From Rhizobium sp. L51/94 (lineage in GTDB: Bacteria > Pseudomonadota > Alphaproteobacteria > Rhizobiales > Rhizobiaceae): DNA of 64,000 nucleotides. Position numbers and translations under genes: made by a program. The DNA is taken from positions 1-64,000 of the forward strand of contig NZ_CP072141.1 in NCBI RefSeq assembly GCF_019355555.1, written 5' to 3'. Shown here piece after piece: positions 9,758 to 18,680 of the stretch; positions within the stretch are counted from its first letter, which is position 1; every line of letters starts with the position of its first letter. Below the pieces are notes generated by a model. The model was not told where the DNA came from and did not search any database. It saw only the letters and a program-made list of their open reading frames with translations.

Positions 9758-9881
9758 CTAAACATTTCAACCCCCGCGTTTCAACCCTCAGTATCCCCGC
9801 AGACAGCGCGGAATCTTGACTTCGCTAGCATTCTACGTTCCTAACGATCTTATAAATCGGGCATTTTTACCGGAGCCTTGC

Positions 9882-10640
9882 ATGTCCAAGCCAATCATCG
9901 CCATTCCTGCCGACTTCCGGACGATGGAGGGCGGCGGATGGCACGCGGTCCAGCACCAGTATATCCGCGCCGCTCTCAATGCCGCAGGCCTGATGGCGCT
10001 GATAGTGCCCGCCATGGAAGAGGGCTACGACACCGACGCCATACTCGACCGCGTCGACGGCGTGCTGGTGTCCGGCGCCGCGAGCAATGTCCACCCGTCG
10101 CTCTATGGCACGGAGCCGACCGAGGAACACGGGCCCTTCGACCCGGCCCGTGACGCGACCTCGCTGCCTCTGATCCGCCATGCCATAGATCGCGGCATGC
10201 CGCTGCTCGCCATCTGTCGCGGCATCCAGGAACTGAACGTCGCACTCGGGGGCACGCTTGACAGCGAAATCCAGGAGAAGCCCGGCCGCGACGATCATCG
10301 TAAACCGCCGGTACCCGAGCGCGACGCCATGTATGCCATCCGCCAGACAGTGCGGATCAGGGAAGGCTCCTGCATCGCCCGCTATCTCGGCAGTGACGAT
10401 ATTCTCGTCAATTCGCTGCATCGCCAGGCCATCGCCACCCCGGCTCCCCGCCTGCAGGTCGAGGCGACGGCGCCGGACGGAACGGTAGAGGCCGTCTCTG
10501 TGATCGATGCCAAGGGCTTCGCTGTCGGTGTCCAGTGGCATCCAGAATATTGGGCCGAGACCGATACGCCGTCGCGGCAGTTATTCGAAGCCTATGGGGA
10601 CGCGGTACGCGCCTACGTGGCAGTCCGCACTCCCCGATAG
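9882..10640 (+). CDS. Gamma-glutamyl-GABA hydrolase-like class I amidotransferase
   Basis: A 252-residue member of the peptidase C26 / PuuD family. The catalytic nucleophile is the cysteine in LLAICRGIQELN near residue 111, and the His-Glu pair is in VGVQWHPEYW near residue 222. In the putrescine pathway PuuD splits gamma-glutamyl-gamma-aminobutyrate to glutamate and GABA. Without neighbouring puu genes that substrate is only probable; other C26 members act on folyl- or other gamma-glutamyl compounds. The ATG at 9882 follows CGGAGCC. It is divergent from the TRAP binding-protein gene. Confidence 0.85.
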   Translation: MSKPIIAIPADFRTMEGGGWHAVQHQYIRAALNAAGLMALIVPAMEEGYDTDAILDRVDGVLVSGAASNVHPSLYGTEPTEEHGPFDPARDATSLPLIRHAIDRGMPLLAICRGIQELNVALGGTLDSEIQEKPGRDDHRKPPVPERDAMYAIRQTVRIREGSCIARYLGSDDILVNSLHRQAIATPAPRLQVEATAPDGTVEAVSVIDAKGFAVGVQWHPEYWAETDTPSRQLFEAYGDAVRAYVAVRTPR

Positions 10641-10654
10641 AACAAGCGTCCGCA

Positions 10655-11614
10655 TCAACGCTTGAGCGGTGTTTCCGGGACGGGCGTGACCGCATGACCG
10701 TTTTCCAGCCATGAGATGATATTGCCGGCCACCAGGTCCGCCATCGCATCGCGGGTCTGCACCGTCGCAGAACCGAGATGCGGCAGCAAGGTCGCATTCG
10801 GAAGGGCTAGCAGCGCTTCGGGAACATGAGGCTCATTGTAAAAGACATCCAGGCCGGCTGCACCGAGCATACCGTTGCCAAGTGCGGCAGCCAGCGCATC
10901 CTCATCCACGGACCAGCCTCGGCCGACATTGATCAGCACGCCATTCGGCCCAAGCGCCGACATGATCTCGGCATCGATAACCTTGTGGGTCGCGGCAGTC
11001 TTCGGGACGATGGCAATCAGCGTGTCGACCGCCTCGGCCATCTCCCTGAGCGTCGGATAATAATCGTATTCGACGTCAGGATAGCGGGTGCGCGTATGGT
11101 AGCTGATCTTCACCTTGAATGGCGCCAGCCGATGGGCGATCTCCTTACCGATGCGGCCAAGCCCGAAAATACCGACATGACGTCCTGTCAGCGAGAACGG
11201 GGCCAGCGGATAGGCGCCGTTTTTCCAGTTCCCCTGGCGAAGCCACTGTTCGGCCGTGGGGAATTGCCGAAGCGTGTTCAGCAGCAGGCCGATCGTGGTA
11301 TCGGCAACCTCGTCGTTCAGCACATCCGGCGTATTGGTGACGACGACGCGCCGCGCCACGGCATGCGCAACGTCGACGCCGTCATAACCGACCCCGAAAC
11401 TCGCAATCAGTTGCAGGTTTGGCAGCTGGTCCATCCAGGCGGACTCGAACGTGCCTGACGAGGCGACGGTGTGGATCCGCTCGGCAACCGCCGGCTCGAT
11501 CGCCAGTCGCTGGCTGCGCCCGACGACCAGGACATCGAAACGCTCCTTGAGTTTTTCGGCAACACGAGGATGAACGTCGGAAAGAACGAGGACGGTGGGA
11601 CGCGTATCTGGCAT
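10655..11614 (-). CDS. D-isomer-specific 2-hydroxyacid dehydrogenase
   Basis: A 319-residue NAD(P)-dependent dehydrogenase of the glyoxylate/hydroxypyruvate reductase type. It has the central Rossmann motif VGIFGLGRIGKEIA near residue 147, the substrate-binding arginine in INVGRG, the glutamate in YNEPHVP and the catalytic histidine in LLPHLGSAT. The family reduces 2-keto acids such as glyoxylate, hydroxypyruvate or 2-ketogluconate. It starts 20 bases after the LacI-family gene on the same strand, so the two form an operon and the regulator likely controls it. Confidence 0.9.
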   Translation of the reverse strand: MPDTRPTVLVLSDVHPRVAEKLKERFDVLVVGRSQRLAIEPAVAERIHTVASSGTFESAWMDQLPNLQLIASFGVGYDGVDVAHAVARRVVVTNTPDVLNDEVADTTIGLLLNTLRQFPTAEQWLRQGNWKNGAYPLAPFSLTGRHVGIFGLGRIGKEIAHRLAPFKVKISYHTRTRYPDVEYDYYPTLREMAEAVDTLIAIVPKTAATHKVIDAEIMSALGPNGVLINVGRGWSVDEDALAAALGNGMLGAAGLDVFYNEPHVPEALLALPNATLLPHLGSATVQTRDAMADLVAGNIISWLENGHAVTPVPETPLKR

Positions 11615-11634
11615 GGACTTCTCTCGGTGATGGT

Positions 11635-12657
11635 TCAGGAGCGCGGGCGATAGGGCTCCGTGGATTGGCGGATGCGCATCTCGGGCTTTATGAGATGGAT
11701 ACCGTCCGGTTCGTGGCTGCCCGCCAGCCTATCCAAAAGCGCGCGCGCTGCAAGCCTGCCGACCTCTGCCTGGCCGTTCCAGACCGTCGTCAGAGCAGGC
11801 GTGGCGATGGCCGCTTCCTCCAGATCGTCGTATCCGGTGACGGAAATATCCTTGCCGGGGACCAGTCCGGCACGGGCGATACCGTTCATCAACCCGATTG
11901 CCACCAGATCGTTCCAGCATACGGCGGCGGTCGGCTTTTGCGGCAGGGAGAGAAAGTGGACGGCGGCCTCGAAGCCGCCCTGCTTGGAGCGGGGCCCCGG
12001 AATGCGCAGGTCCGGATCGACCTCGATGCCGGCCTTTCGCAGCGCGTTGACATAGCCATGATAGCGGTCGCGGCCGGTCGAGGTCTGGTCGGTGCCGCCG
12101 ATCATGGCGATGGAGCGGTGGCCGAGGCTGATCAGGTGATTGGTCGCCAGCGAAATACCGTAGCTGTCGTCGCCCCGGAACGTCGGCAGACCGAGCGCCT
12201 CCATCGAACGAGCCACGAGGATGGCCGGCATGCCGTTTTCCTCGGCGAGCGCCAGATCTTCCGGCGGCGTGCCGATGGCCGGCGACATGATGACGCCGTC
12301 GCCGCCGAGCTGCAGCAGCGTCTCGATGAAGGTCCGCTGCTTCTCGACCGAATCGTAGTGGTTGGACAGGATGAAAGTATGGCGGCTGCGGTCGAGTTCG
12401 GTCTCGATAGCCTTCAGGATCTCGCCGTAGAATGGGTTCATGATGTCGTGCACGACGACGCCGATGATGCCGGAGCGCGAGGTCCGCAGGCTCGCGGCAC
12501 GGCGATTGTAGATATAACCGAGAGCCCTCGCCTGGTCCTTGATGCGCTCCCGCGTGGTAGCCGCGACAAGCGGGCTGTCGCGCAATGCCAGAGATACGGT
12601 CGCCGTCGAAATTCCCAGCGTTCCGGCAATCGTCGATAGTTTTATTTTTTGTACCAC
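11635..12657 (-). CDS. LacI-family transcriptional regulator
   Basis: A 340-residue repressor. The N-terminal helix-turn-helix reads KLSTIAGTLGISTATVSLAL and is followed by a hinge and a periplasmic-binding-protein-like effector domain. I chose the GTG at 12657 because GGGGAG lies eight bases upstream; the frame extends to 12690. It is first in an operon with the hydroxyacid dehydrogenase, so its effector is probably a sugar acid or related metabolite. The AT-rich gap 12658-12751 should hold its promoter and operator; I saw no clean palindrome there. Confidence 0.88.
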   Translation of the reverse strand: MVQKIKLSTIAGTLGISTATVSLALRDSPLVAATTRERIKDQARALGYIYNRRAASLRTSRSGIIGVVVHDIMNPFYGEILKAIETELDRSRHTFILSNHYDSVEKQRTFIETLLQLGGDGVIMSPAIGTPPEDLALAEENGMPAILVARSMEALGLPTFRGDDSYGISLATNHLISLGHRSIAMIGGTDQTSTGRDRYHGYVNALRKAGIEVDPDLRIPGPRSKQGGFEAAVHFLSLPQKPTAAVCWNDLVAIGLMNGIARAGLVPGKDISVTGYDDLEEAAIATPALTTVWNGQAEVGRLAARALLDRLAGSHEPDGIHLIKPEMRIRQSTEPYRPRS

Positions 12658-12751
12658 ATCATCTCCCCGGCACGCCGTCATTCGCGTCACCGGGATTTAA
12701 AATATTTAGTTCGCGATTAAAATCAACGTTATTTTGACGATATATTTGAAA

Positions 12752-13267
12752 TCAGTCCTCGGCTTCGATCTGCTCCTCGCCCTCCCCGGCCAGCAGATTA
12801 TTGTCTATGGCTTTCAGCAGGCGCACCGCGGTCCTTATTTCCTTTTCGGAAAACCCGCGCGTTGCCAGCGCGTCGCAGGCTTGCGCCGAGGCATTGATCT
12901 GCGCCACGGTGTTGCGACCGCTGTCGGTGAGATAGACCTTCGTCAACCGCGCATCGTCAGCATCGGCGCGGCGTTCGACGAAACCCTGCGCCTCCATCCG
13001 GCCGATGGTCCGGGTGATCGTCGGCGCCTTGACCCCGAGCTTGTGGGCGAGGCTGCCCGCCGGCAGGCCGTCTTCCTCGGCAAGCGCCAGGATGACACCG
13101 TCCTGCCCGGCATAGAGACCGCTATCGCCGAGATTGCGGGTGATGGCCGTGCGCATCGACCGGGCCGCCTGGGTCAGCGCCGGCGACAGATCGGCCAGCG
13201 TGTACTCAGCCTGATCCTTTTTCTTGGCCGACTTGGTTTTCTTGCTGTCCTTGTTCTTCTTCGCCAT
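12752..13267 (-). CDS. MarR-family transcriptional regulator
   Basis: A 171-residue winged-helix regulator with an unusual lysine-rich N-terminal tail (MAKKNKDSKKTKSAKKKDQ). The MarR core runs from about residue 30 to 150, with the recognition region AHKLGVKAPTITRTIGRME and the wing RRADADDARLTKVYLT. Start at 13267. It is divergent from the creatininase-family gene at 13353 with 85 bases between them, so it may control that gene and itself. The ligand is unknown. Confidence 0.88.
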   Translation of the reverse strand: MAKKNKDSKKTKSAKKKDQAEYTLADLSPALTQAARSMRTAITRNLGDSGLYAGQDGVILALAEEDGLPAGSLAHKLGVKAPTITRTIGRMEAQGFVERRADADDARLTKVYLTDSGRNTVAQINASAQACDALATRGFSEKEIRTAVRLLKAIDNNLLAGEGEEQIEAED

Positions 13268-13352
13268 TGTGTGTCCGCCGTCTTTCCGCTCGTGCATCAC
13301 CGGGATATGACATCGCAAACGACGTTGACATAAACAAGGGGCACATTCGCAC

Positions 13353-14144
13353 ATGACGCGACCGTCATTTCGCTTCGCAGACAATAATACCGACCTGCAG
13401 CCGCGGGAACGCGCCGGCTGGATCGCCATCCTGCCACTCGGCGCCCACGAACAACACGGCCCGCACCTGCCGCTCGAGACCGATACGCTGATCGCCGCAG
13501 GCATCGTCGATCGCCTCGAGCAACGCCTGCCTAGTGACCTGCCCGTCACGGTGCTGCCGGTCGAACCGGTCGGCTACTCCCCGGAGCATCTGCATGTCGC
13601 CGGTACCCGGTCCCTCGCCTATCAGGATGCCATCGAACGCTGGCTCGGCATCGCCGCCGACCTCCATCGCCTGGGCATCCGCAAACTCGTCCTGCTCAAC
13701 GCCCACGGCGGCAACGCGCCGCTGATGACCATCGTCGCCACCGAGGCTCGCATCCGCTTCGACATGCTGGTCGTCGCCACAAGCTGGACGCGCTTCGGCG
13801 TGCCCGATGGCGTGATCTCTCCGGAGAACAAGGCGATTGATATCCACGCCGGCGATGTCGAGACGTCGGTCATGCTGGCGCTTCATCCAGACGCCGTAGA
13901 CATGACCCAGACCGCGGATTTCCCCTCCCGCCAGTCGGGTTTTGCAGGGCGCTTCCGCCACCTTCGCGCCTACGGCCCGCACGCATTCGGCTGGAAGATG
14001 TCCGACCTCAACGAACAAGGAGCCGCCGGCAACGCGGCGGCAGCCACAGCGGAAAAAGGCGAGGCGCTGATCGCGCATGCAATTGGCGGACTGATAGAAC
14101 TGCTGCAGGATGTGGATGCTTTCGAGGTCGCTGAGCTGCGCTAG
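13353..14144 (+). CDS. Creatininase-family amidohydrolase
   Basis: A 263-residue metal-dependent amidohydrolase. Family metal ligands are visible in LPLGAHEQHGPHLPLETD near residues 27-44, LNAHGGN near 115, and HAGDVETSVML near 165. Members include creatininase, the mycofactocin peptidase MftE and riboflavin-pathway FAPy deformylase, so the substrate is open. No creatine or mycofactocin genes are present. It is divergent from the MarR gene. About 70 bases separate it from the downstream VapBC pair. Confidence 0.88.
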   Translation: MTRPSFRFADNNTDLQPRERAGWIAILPLGAHEQHGPHLPLETDTLIAAGIVDRLEQRLPSDLPVTVLPVEPVGYSPEHLHVAGTRSLAYQDAIERWLGIAADLHRLGIRKLVLLNAHGGNAPLMTIVATEARIRFDMLVVATSWTRFGVPDGVISPENKAIDIHAGDVETSVMLALHPDAVDMTQTADFPSRQSGFAGRFRHLRAYGPHAFGWKMSDLNEQGAAGNAAAATAEKGEALIAHAIGGLIELLQDVDAFEVAELR

Positions 14145-14213
14145 CCAAAACTTGCGCTACTGCGGTAGATCGCCCATATTGCCTTAGGCTGTATCGCCGA
14201 ACAGGAGGCGGAT

Positions 14214-14483
14214 ATGCGCATTTCCATCGCCGAGGCAGAAGGGCAACTCACCGAGCTGGTGCGTCTTGCGGCACAGGGCGAAGAGGTCGTCCTGACCCAG
14301 GCCGGAGGCCCTGCCGTGAAGCTTGAATTGGTGCCGGAGGTGAGGGCATCGATGACGCTCGAGGAAAAATCAGAATTGGTTGCCCGTCTTCAGGCAGAAG
14401 TTCGCCGCAAAAATCTTCCGCCGGGACCGGATGCGGCCCGCAGCCAAGACTTTCTCTATGATGAATTCGGTCTGCCGATATGA
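14214..14483 (+). CDS. VapB/Phd-type antitoxin
   Basis: An 89-residue antitoxin. The N-terminus MRISIAEAEGQLTELVRLA followed by GEEVVLTQAGGPAVKLEL is the Phd/YefM DNA-binding fold, and the C-terminal third is the flexible toxin-binding tail. AGGAGG sits just upstream of the start. It overlaps the toxin gene by four bases (ATGA), giving translational coupling. Such antitoxins also repress their own operon. Confidence 0.85.
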   Translation: MRISIAEAEGQLTELVRLAAQGEEVVLTQAGGPAVKLELVPEVRASMTLEEKSELVARLQAEVRRKNLPPGPDAARSQDFLYDEFGLPI

Positions 14484-14869
14484 TCGTTATCGACACTTCG
14501 GCTCTTGTCGCAATGCTGCTGCTTGAGCCGAAGGCATCGGTATGCAGTGAGGTCTTCAATCGCGAAACCGAGATCTTGATATCTGCAGGAACAGTAGTAG
14601 AGGCATTGATTGTCGCCAGACGTCGCAACATCTCTGAACAGATGACAGAATTATTAGCATCGCCTTTCATCACGATCGTGGATGTCGATAGGGATCGCGC
14701 GCGACTGGCCGGCGAAGCATTTGACCGCTGGGGGAAGAGCATCAACGCCGCCGCCCTCAACTTCGGCGATTGCTTCTCCTACGCCACGGCCCGGGAATTC
14801 GGCTGCCCCCTGCTCTTCATCGGCGATGATTTTGCCCGCACCGATATCGTCCCCGCCATCGCGCCGTGA
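14480..14869 (+). CDS. VapC-type PIN-domain toxin
   Basis: A 129-residue PIN-domain ribonuclease toxin. Acidic metal ligands are visible in MIVIDTSAL at the start, the glutamate in VVEALIVAR near residue 41, the aspartate in NFGDCFSYATA near 98 and the aspartates in IGDDFARTD near 117. VapC toxins cut tRNA or rRNA; the target here is unknown. Start overlaps the antitoxin stop. Confidence 0.9.
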   Translation: MIVIDTSALVAMLLLEPKASVCSEVFNRETEILISAGTVVEALIVARRRNISEQMTELLASPFITIVDVDRDRARLAGEAFDRWGKSINAAALNFGDCFSYATAREFGCPLLFIGDDFARTDIVPAIAP

Positions 14870-14875
14870 CGGGAA

Positions 14876-14890
14876 TGTGATTCTATTACA
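14876..14890. promoter_or_regulatory. Candidate Zur box upstream of COG0523 gene
   Basis: TGTGATTCTATTACA is a dyad of TGTnAT and ATnACA with a 3-bp centre, 91 bases before the GTPase start. It resembles the GTTAT-N-ATAAC type of alphaproteobacterial Zur operators, though it deviates at two positions. Zinc-type COG0523 genes are commonly repressed by Zur, which supports the reading. Confidence 0.4.
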
Positions 14891-14981
14891 ATAAAAGCCT
14901 TTGAACTGCCGGAACCGTATCCTTATATGGTGACCGACCCCATTTCCGCCCTTGCGGCCCCCTCCAGTTTTCGAGGCTCCC

Positions 14982-16106
14982 ATGACCGAACCTGTTGCTC
15001 TCAAGCCAATCCCCGTCACCGTGTTGACCGGCTATCTCGGCGCCGGCAAGACGACGTTGCTGAACCGCATCCTGTCGGAGAGCCATGGCAAGAAATACGC
15101 CGTCATCGTCAATGAGTTCGGTGAAATCGGCATCGACAACGATCTGATCGTCGAATCCGACGAAGAAATCTATGAAATGAACAACGGCTGCGTCTGCTGC
15201 ACGGTGCGCGGCGACCTCATCCGCGTCGTCGAGGGCCTGATGCGGCGCCCCGGCCGCTTCGATGGCATCATCGTCGAGACCACCGGCCTTGCAGACCCCG
15301 TCCCGGTTGCCCAGACCTTCTTCATGGACGACGACGTCCGCACCAAGACTGAACTCGATGCCGTCGTCACGTTGGTCGATGCCAAGCACCTGCCGCTGCG
15401 CCTCAAGGACAGCCGTGAGGCAGAGGACCAGATCGCCTTCGCCGATGTCGTCATCATCAACAAAACCGATCTCGTCTCGCCGGCCGAGCTTGCCCAGATC
15501 GAGGATGTGGTGCGCGCAATCAACCCGGCCGCCCGCGTCTACAAGACCAGCCGCTCCGGAGTCGATCTCGCCCACGTGCTCAACCAAGGTGCCTTCAACC
15601 TGGAACGGGCGCTGGAAAACGACCCGCATTTCCTGACTGCCGGTGACGAGCACGTCTGCGGCCCGGATTGCGACCACGACCACAGTCACGATCATCACGA
15701 TCACGACCACCATGATCACGGGCATCATGACCATGGGCACGACCACCATGGACATGATCATCACGGCCACGACCATCATAACCACGGCCCCTCGCCGATC
15801 CACGACGTCACTGTCCAGTCTGTGTCCCTGCGCGGCGGCGAGATGATCGCAGACCGCTTCTTCCCGTGGATCCAGAAGATTACCCAGACCGAAGGCCCGA
15901 ACATCCTGCGCCTGAAGGGCATCATCGCTTTCAAGGGCGATGCCGAGCGCTATGTCATCCAGGGTGTCCACATGATCATCGAGGGCGACCACCAGCGCCC
16001 GTGGAAGGACGGCGAAATCCACGAAAGCCGCCTCGTCTTCATCGGTCGCGAACTTGACCGCGAGAAGCTGGAAGCCAGCTTCAAGGCCTGCCAGGCGGCC
16101 GCCTGA
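14982..16106 (+). CDS. COG0523 (CobW/ZNG1-type) metal-chaperone GTPase
   Basis: A 374-residue G3E GTPase. It has the P-loop GYLGAGKTT near residue 17, the signature metal-binding motif CVCC in [11 protein letters not shown] near 68, and the base-recognition motif INKTDLV near 165. Residues of about 225-265 form a loop of some 25 histidines alternating with aspartate and glycine, then comes the CobW C-terminal domain. Histidine-rich members of this family move zinc to client enzymes during zinc shortage. ATG at 14982 is followed without a gap by the WD40 gene (TGATG junction), so the two are co-translated. Zur control is likely from the upstream dyad. Confidence 0.9.
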   Translation: MTEPVALKPIPVTVLTGYLGAGKTTLLNRILSESHGKKYAVIVNEFGEIGIDNDLIVESDEEIYEMNNGCVCCTVRGDLIRVVEGLMRRPGRFDGIIVETTGLADPVPVAQTFFMDDDVRTKTELDAVVTLVDAKHLPLRLKDSREAEDQIAFADVVIINKTDLVSPAELAQIEDVVRAINPAARVYKTSRSGVDLAHVLNQGAFNLERALENDPHFLTAGDEHVCGPDCDHDHSHDHHDHDHHDHGHHDHGHDHHGHDHHGHDHHNHGPSPIHDVTVQSVSLRGGEMIADRFFPWIQKITQTEGPNILRLKGIIAFKGDAERYVIQGVHMIIEGDHQRPWKDGEIHESRLVFIGRELDREKLEASFKACQAAA

Positions 16107-17095
16107 TGCCGACAGTTGCGCCGATTGATATCGACGGCCATGTCCTGGCCGTCGAGTTCCTGAACGATGTTCCCTATTTCATTGGAGCCGACGGCACAGT
16201 TCGCAGGTTCGAGGGCGGCGAGAAGGTGACGGAAGCCCATCAGGGCCTGCTCACCTGCGTCCGCGACACCCATAGCGAAAGCCTGATCGTCGGTGGCGAA
16301 AGCGGCAAGGTCCAGCGTATCACCTCCGACGACGACATCACGCAGATTGCCGAAGCCCCGCGAAAGTGGATCACCCAGGTGGCATCAGGTCCCCAGGGCG
16401 CCATCGCCTACGCCCACGGCAAGACGACCTATGTCGTGCTGGCCGATGGCAGCACCAAGGAATTCACCGAAGAGCGCACGGTCGAAGGCATCGCGTTTGC
16501 ACCGAAAGGCCTGAGGATCGCCGTGGCGCGCTACAACGGCGTGACGTTGCACTGGGTCGGCACGTCAGGTGCGTCTGTCAATCTCGATTGGAAAGGCGCC
16601 CATAACGGCGTTACCTTCTCGCCGGACGGCCAGTTTGTCGTCACGACAATGCAGGAAAATGCACTGCATGGCTGGAAGCTAGATCCAAAGGCAGGCTCAG
16701 ACGCCCGCCATATGCGCATGACCGGCTATCCCGCCAAGGTAAAGTCGCTGTCCTGGTCCGCGAAGGGCAAGTGGCTCGCGTCCTCGGGCGCTCCCGCCGC
16801 CATCGTATGGCCGTTCCAGGGAAAGGACGGGCCGATGGGCAAGGCGCCTCTGGAGCTCGGCACCCGCGCCAACATCATGGCGACCTGCGTGCGCTTTCAT
16901 CCCGCCGAAGACATCGTCGCCATCGGCTTTATCGACGGCATGATTCTGGCCGTCCGGATAGCCGACGGCAAGGAGGCGCTTTTGCGCCGCCCGGGCAACG
17001 GCGCGATCACCTCGATGAGCTGGAGCAAATCCGGCAAGACGATGGCTTTCGCATCGGCTGCCGGCGATTGCGGTGTCGTCGACATAGCGGCATAG
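16106..17095 (+). CDS. WD40-repeat protein linked to the COG0523 GTPase
   Basis: A 329-residue beta-propeller protein with about seven WD40-like blades, for example GVTFSPDGQFVVTTMQEN and SLSWSAKGKWLASSGAPA. Its ATG shares one base with the GTPase stop codon, so it is in the same operon and probably works with the GTPase in metal (zinc) handling. No signal peptide is seen, so it is cytoplasmic. The exact role is unknown. Confidence 0.8.
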   Translation: MPTVAPIDIDGHVLAVEFLNDVPYFIGADGTVRRFEGGEKVTEAHQGLLTCVRDTHSESLIVGGESGKVQRITSDDDITQIAEAPRKWITQVASGPQGAIAYAHGKTTYVVLADGSTKEFTEERTVEGIAFAPKGLRIAVARYNGVTLHWVGTSGASVNLDWKGAHNGVTFSPDGQFVVTTMQENALHGWKLDPKAGSDARHMRMTGYPAKVKSLSWSAKGKWLASSGAPAAIVWPFQGKDGPMGKAPLELGTRANIMATCVRFHPAEDIVAIGFIDGMILAVRIADGKEALLRRPGNGAITSMSWSKSGKTMAFASAAGDCGVVDIAA

Positions 17096-17113
17096 CTGCC
17101 AAACGTATCAGTC

Positions 17114-17133
17114 GGACGCTCCGTCGAGCGTCC
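17114..17133. terminator. Bidirectional terminator hairpin
   Basis: GGACGCTC and GAGCGTCC make a perfect 8-bp stem around CGTC, extended by AGTC/GACT with a small bulge. It lies in the 41-bp gap between the convergent WD40 and MFS genes. Confidence 0.6.
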
Positions 17134-17136
17134 AGA

Positions 17137-18381
17137 CTATGGCACGGAAGCCTTATGGTCTTCCTTCGGCAATTCGAAGGTCGTCCCCTTCTTCTCGTAG
17201 CCGAAGCCGGCGAGTAGAGCCACGGCGGCAGCCACGATGACGGCCACAAGCAGCAGCGCATAGGCGTAATTGCCGTTCCAGTGGCTGGCCAGGCCCGCCT
17301 GCAGCGTGGCGTTGCCGGAGGCGAGCAGGTTGCCGAGCTGATAGGCGAAGCCCGGAAAGGTGCCGCGTACCTCTGACGGCGATAGCTCGTTCAGGTGCGC
17401 CGGTACGACACCCCATGCGCCCTGGACGAAAAACTGCATGAGGAAGGCGCCCGCCGCCAGCATCACCGGTGTCTGCGCCAGCGTCCATAGCGGAGCGATC
17501 GGAATGGCAATCAATGCAGCGATGACGATGGCCTTGCGACGGCCGATCCGCTGCGAAAGGCTGCCGAAGAACAACCCGCCAAGGATCGCGCCTATATTGT
17601 AGACGATGGCGATTGCGCCGACTGTGTGGGTGGAATACCCGCGCTGGGTTTCGAGGAAAGTCGGGTAGAGATCCTGCGTCCCGTGACTGAAGAAATTGAA
17701 CGCGGTCATCAGCACGACCGACCATATGAACAGGGGAATGTTTTCGCGCAGGACAGTGAGGAAAGGCCGCCGTGCCCGATCCTTGTTCTTAAGGAATGAC
17801 GGCGATTCCTCGACATTCCGGCGGATATAGAGAACCAGCAGCGCCGGAAATGCGCCGATGATGAACATCCCACGCCAACCGATCACCGGGAACAGGAAGA
17901 AGAACACAAGCGACGCAATGAGATAGCCGCATGGGTAACCCGCCTGCAGCACGCCCGAGACGACGCCGCGCGCCTTCTCCGGGATCGTTTCCATGACGAG
18001 CGATGCACCGACGCCCCACTCGCCACCCATGGCGATGCCGTAGAAGACGCGAAAGACGATGAGCATCGTGAGGCTGGTCGAAAAGCCCGACGCCAGCTCG
18101 AACACGGAATAAAGCAGCACGTCGACCATGAGCGTCGCCCGCCGGCCGAACTTGTCGGCAGCAAAGCCAAAAATCAGTGCGCCGACCGGCCGCATTGCCA
18201 AAGTCAGAAAGAGGGCGACGGAGACCGCCGAAATATCCGTCTTGAACTCCTCGGCAATTGATTTCAGGACGAAAACGAGAATGAAGAAATCGAATGCATC
18301 GAGCGTCCAGCCGAGAAAGCTGGCGATGACGGTGTTGCGCTGTTGTGGGGTAAGCGAGCGGATATCATCTATGGCGGACAT
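17137..18381 (-). CDS. MFS transporter, carboxylate/sialate-type symporter
   Basis: A 414-residue, 12-helix major facilitator. The start region TLDAFDFFILVFVLKSIAEEF and the loop motif GFAADKFGRR between helices 2 and 3 place it near proton symporters for organic acids (JEN lactate, sialate and aromatic-acid families). ATG at 18381 has GGAGG six bases upstream; the frame runs further to 18537 without support. It is a single gene convergent with the WD40 gene. The substrate is not resolved. Confidence 0.85.
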   Translation of the reverse strand: MSAIDDIRSLTPQQRNTVIASFLGWTLDAFDFFILVFVLKSIAEEFKTDISAVSVALFLTLAMRPVGALIFGFAADKFGRRATLMVDVLLYSVFELASGFSTSLTMLIVFRVFYGIAMGGEWGVGASLVMETIPEKARGVVSGVLQAGYPCGYLIASLVFFFLFPVIGWRGMFIIGAFPALLVLYIRRNVEESPSFLKNKDRARRPFLTVLRENIPLFIWSVVLMTAFNFFSHGTQDLYPTFLETQRGYSTHTVGAIAIVYNIGAILGGLFFGSLSQRIGRRKAIVIAALIAIPIAPLWTLAQTPVMLAAGAFLMQFFVQGAWGVVPAHLNELSPSEVRGTFPGFAYQLGNLLASGNATLQAGLASHWNGNYAYALLLVAVIVAAAVALLAGFGYEKKGTTFELPKEDHKASVP

Positions 18382-18680
18382 GGGGCCTCCGGTCCGAAGA
18401 TGGCGGCAAGGCGGGCATTGTCCGGAAGCCGTCTGGTGAATGAACGGGCCCGTATGATATCGGCTGTCGGCGGCTTTTTGGCGCGATCTTTGCTGGGCCA
18501 ACAGCACGTCGATATCAAACGCGCTACCGGACCTCAAACATCAGGGATAGAAAAAAGGTTCCGCCGAATGCGAGGTTGACGCGATTGTGATACCCCGAGC
18601 GAGGCAGGTAGTACACGCAATCACATGCGGGGGAAGCGACGACGCTGTCCATGCAGCGTCGTCACGTCATCTATCCGAAA
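18382..18680. other. Intergenic stretch upstream of MFS gene
   Basis: Roughly 300 bases holding the MFS promoter on the minus strand and the 3' region of the acetyltransferase, including the hairpin at 18638-18663. No gene was seen. Confidence 0.5.
18638..18663 (-). terminator. Hairpin after the acetyltransferase gene
   Basis: GACGACGCTG and CAGCGTCGTC form a perfect 10-bp stem around a 6-base loop, 18 bases beyond the acetyltransferase stop. There is no T-run on the minus strand, so strength is uncertain. Confidence 0.5.

Noticed and set aside
15660..15795. Short-period repeats in the His-rich region, as a possible repeat array
   Set aside because: The periodicity comes from CAC/CAT and GAC/GAT codons in a coding histidine-aspartate loop; there are no spacers as in CRISPR.
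14886..16022. 378-codon frame antisense to the COG0523 gene
   Set aside because: It is the mirror of a strongly supported GTPase; its Met/Val/Asp-rich part is just the complement of the His-rich loop.
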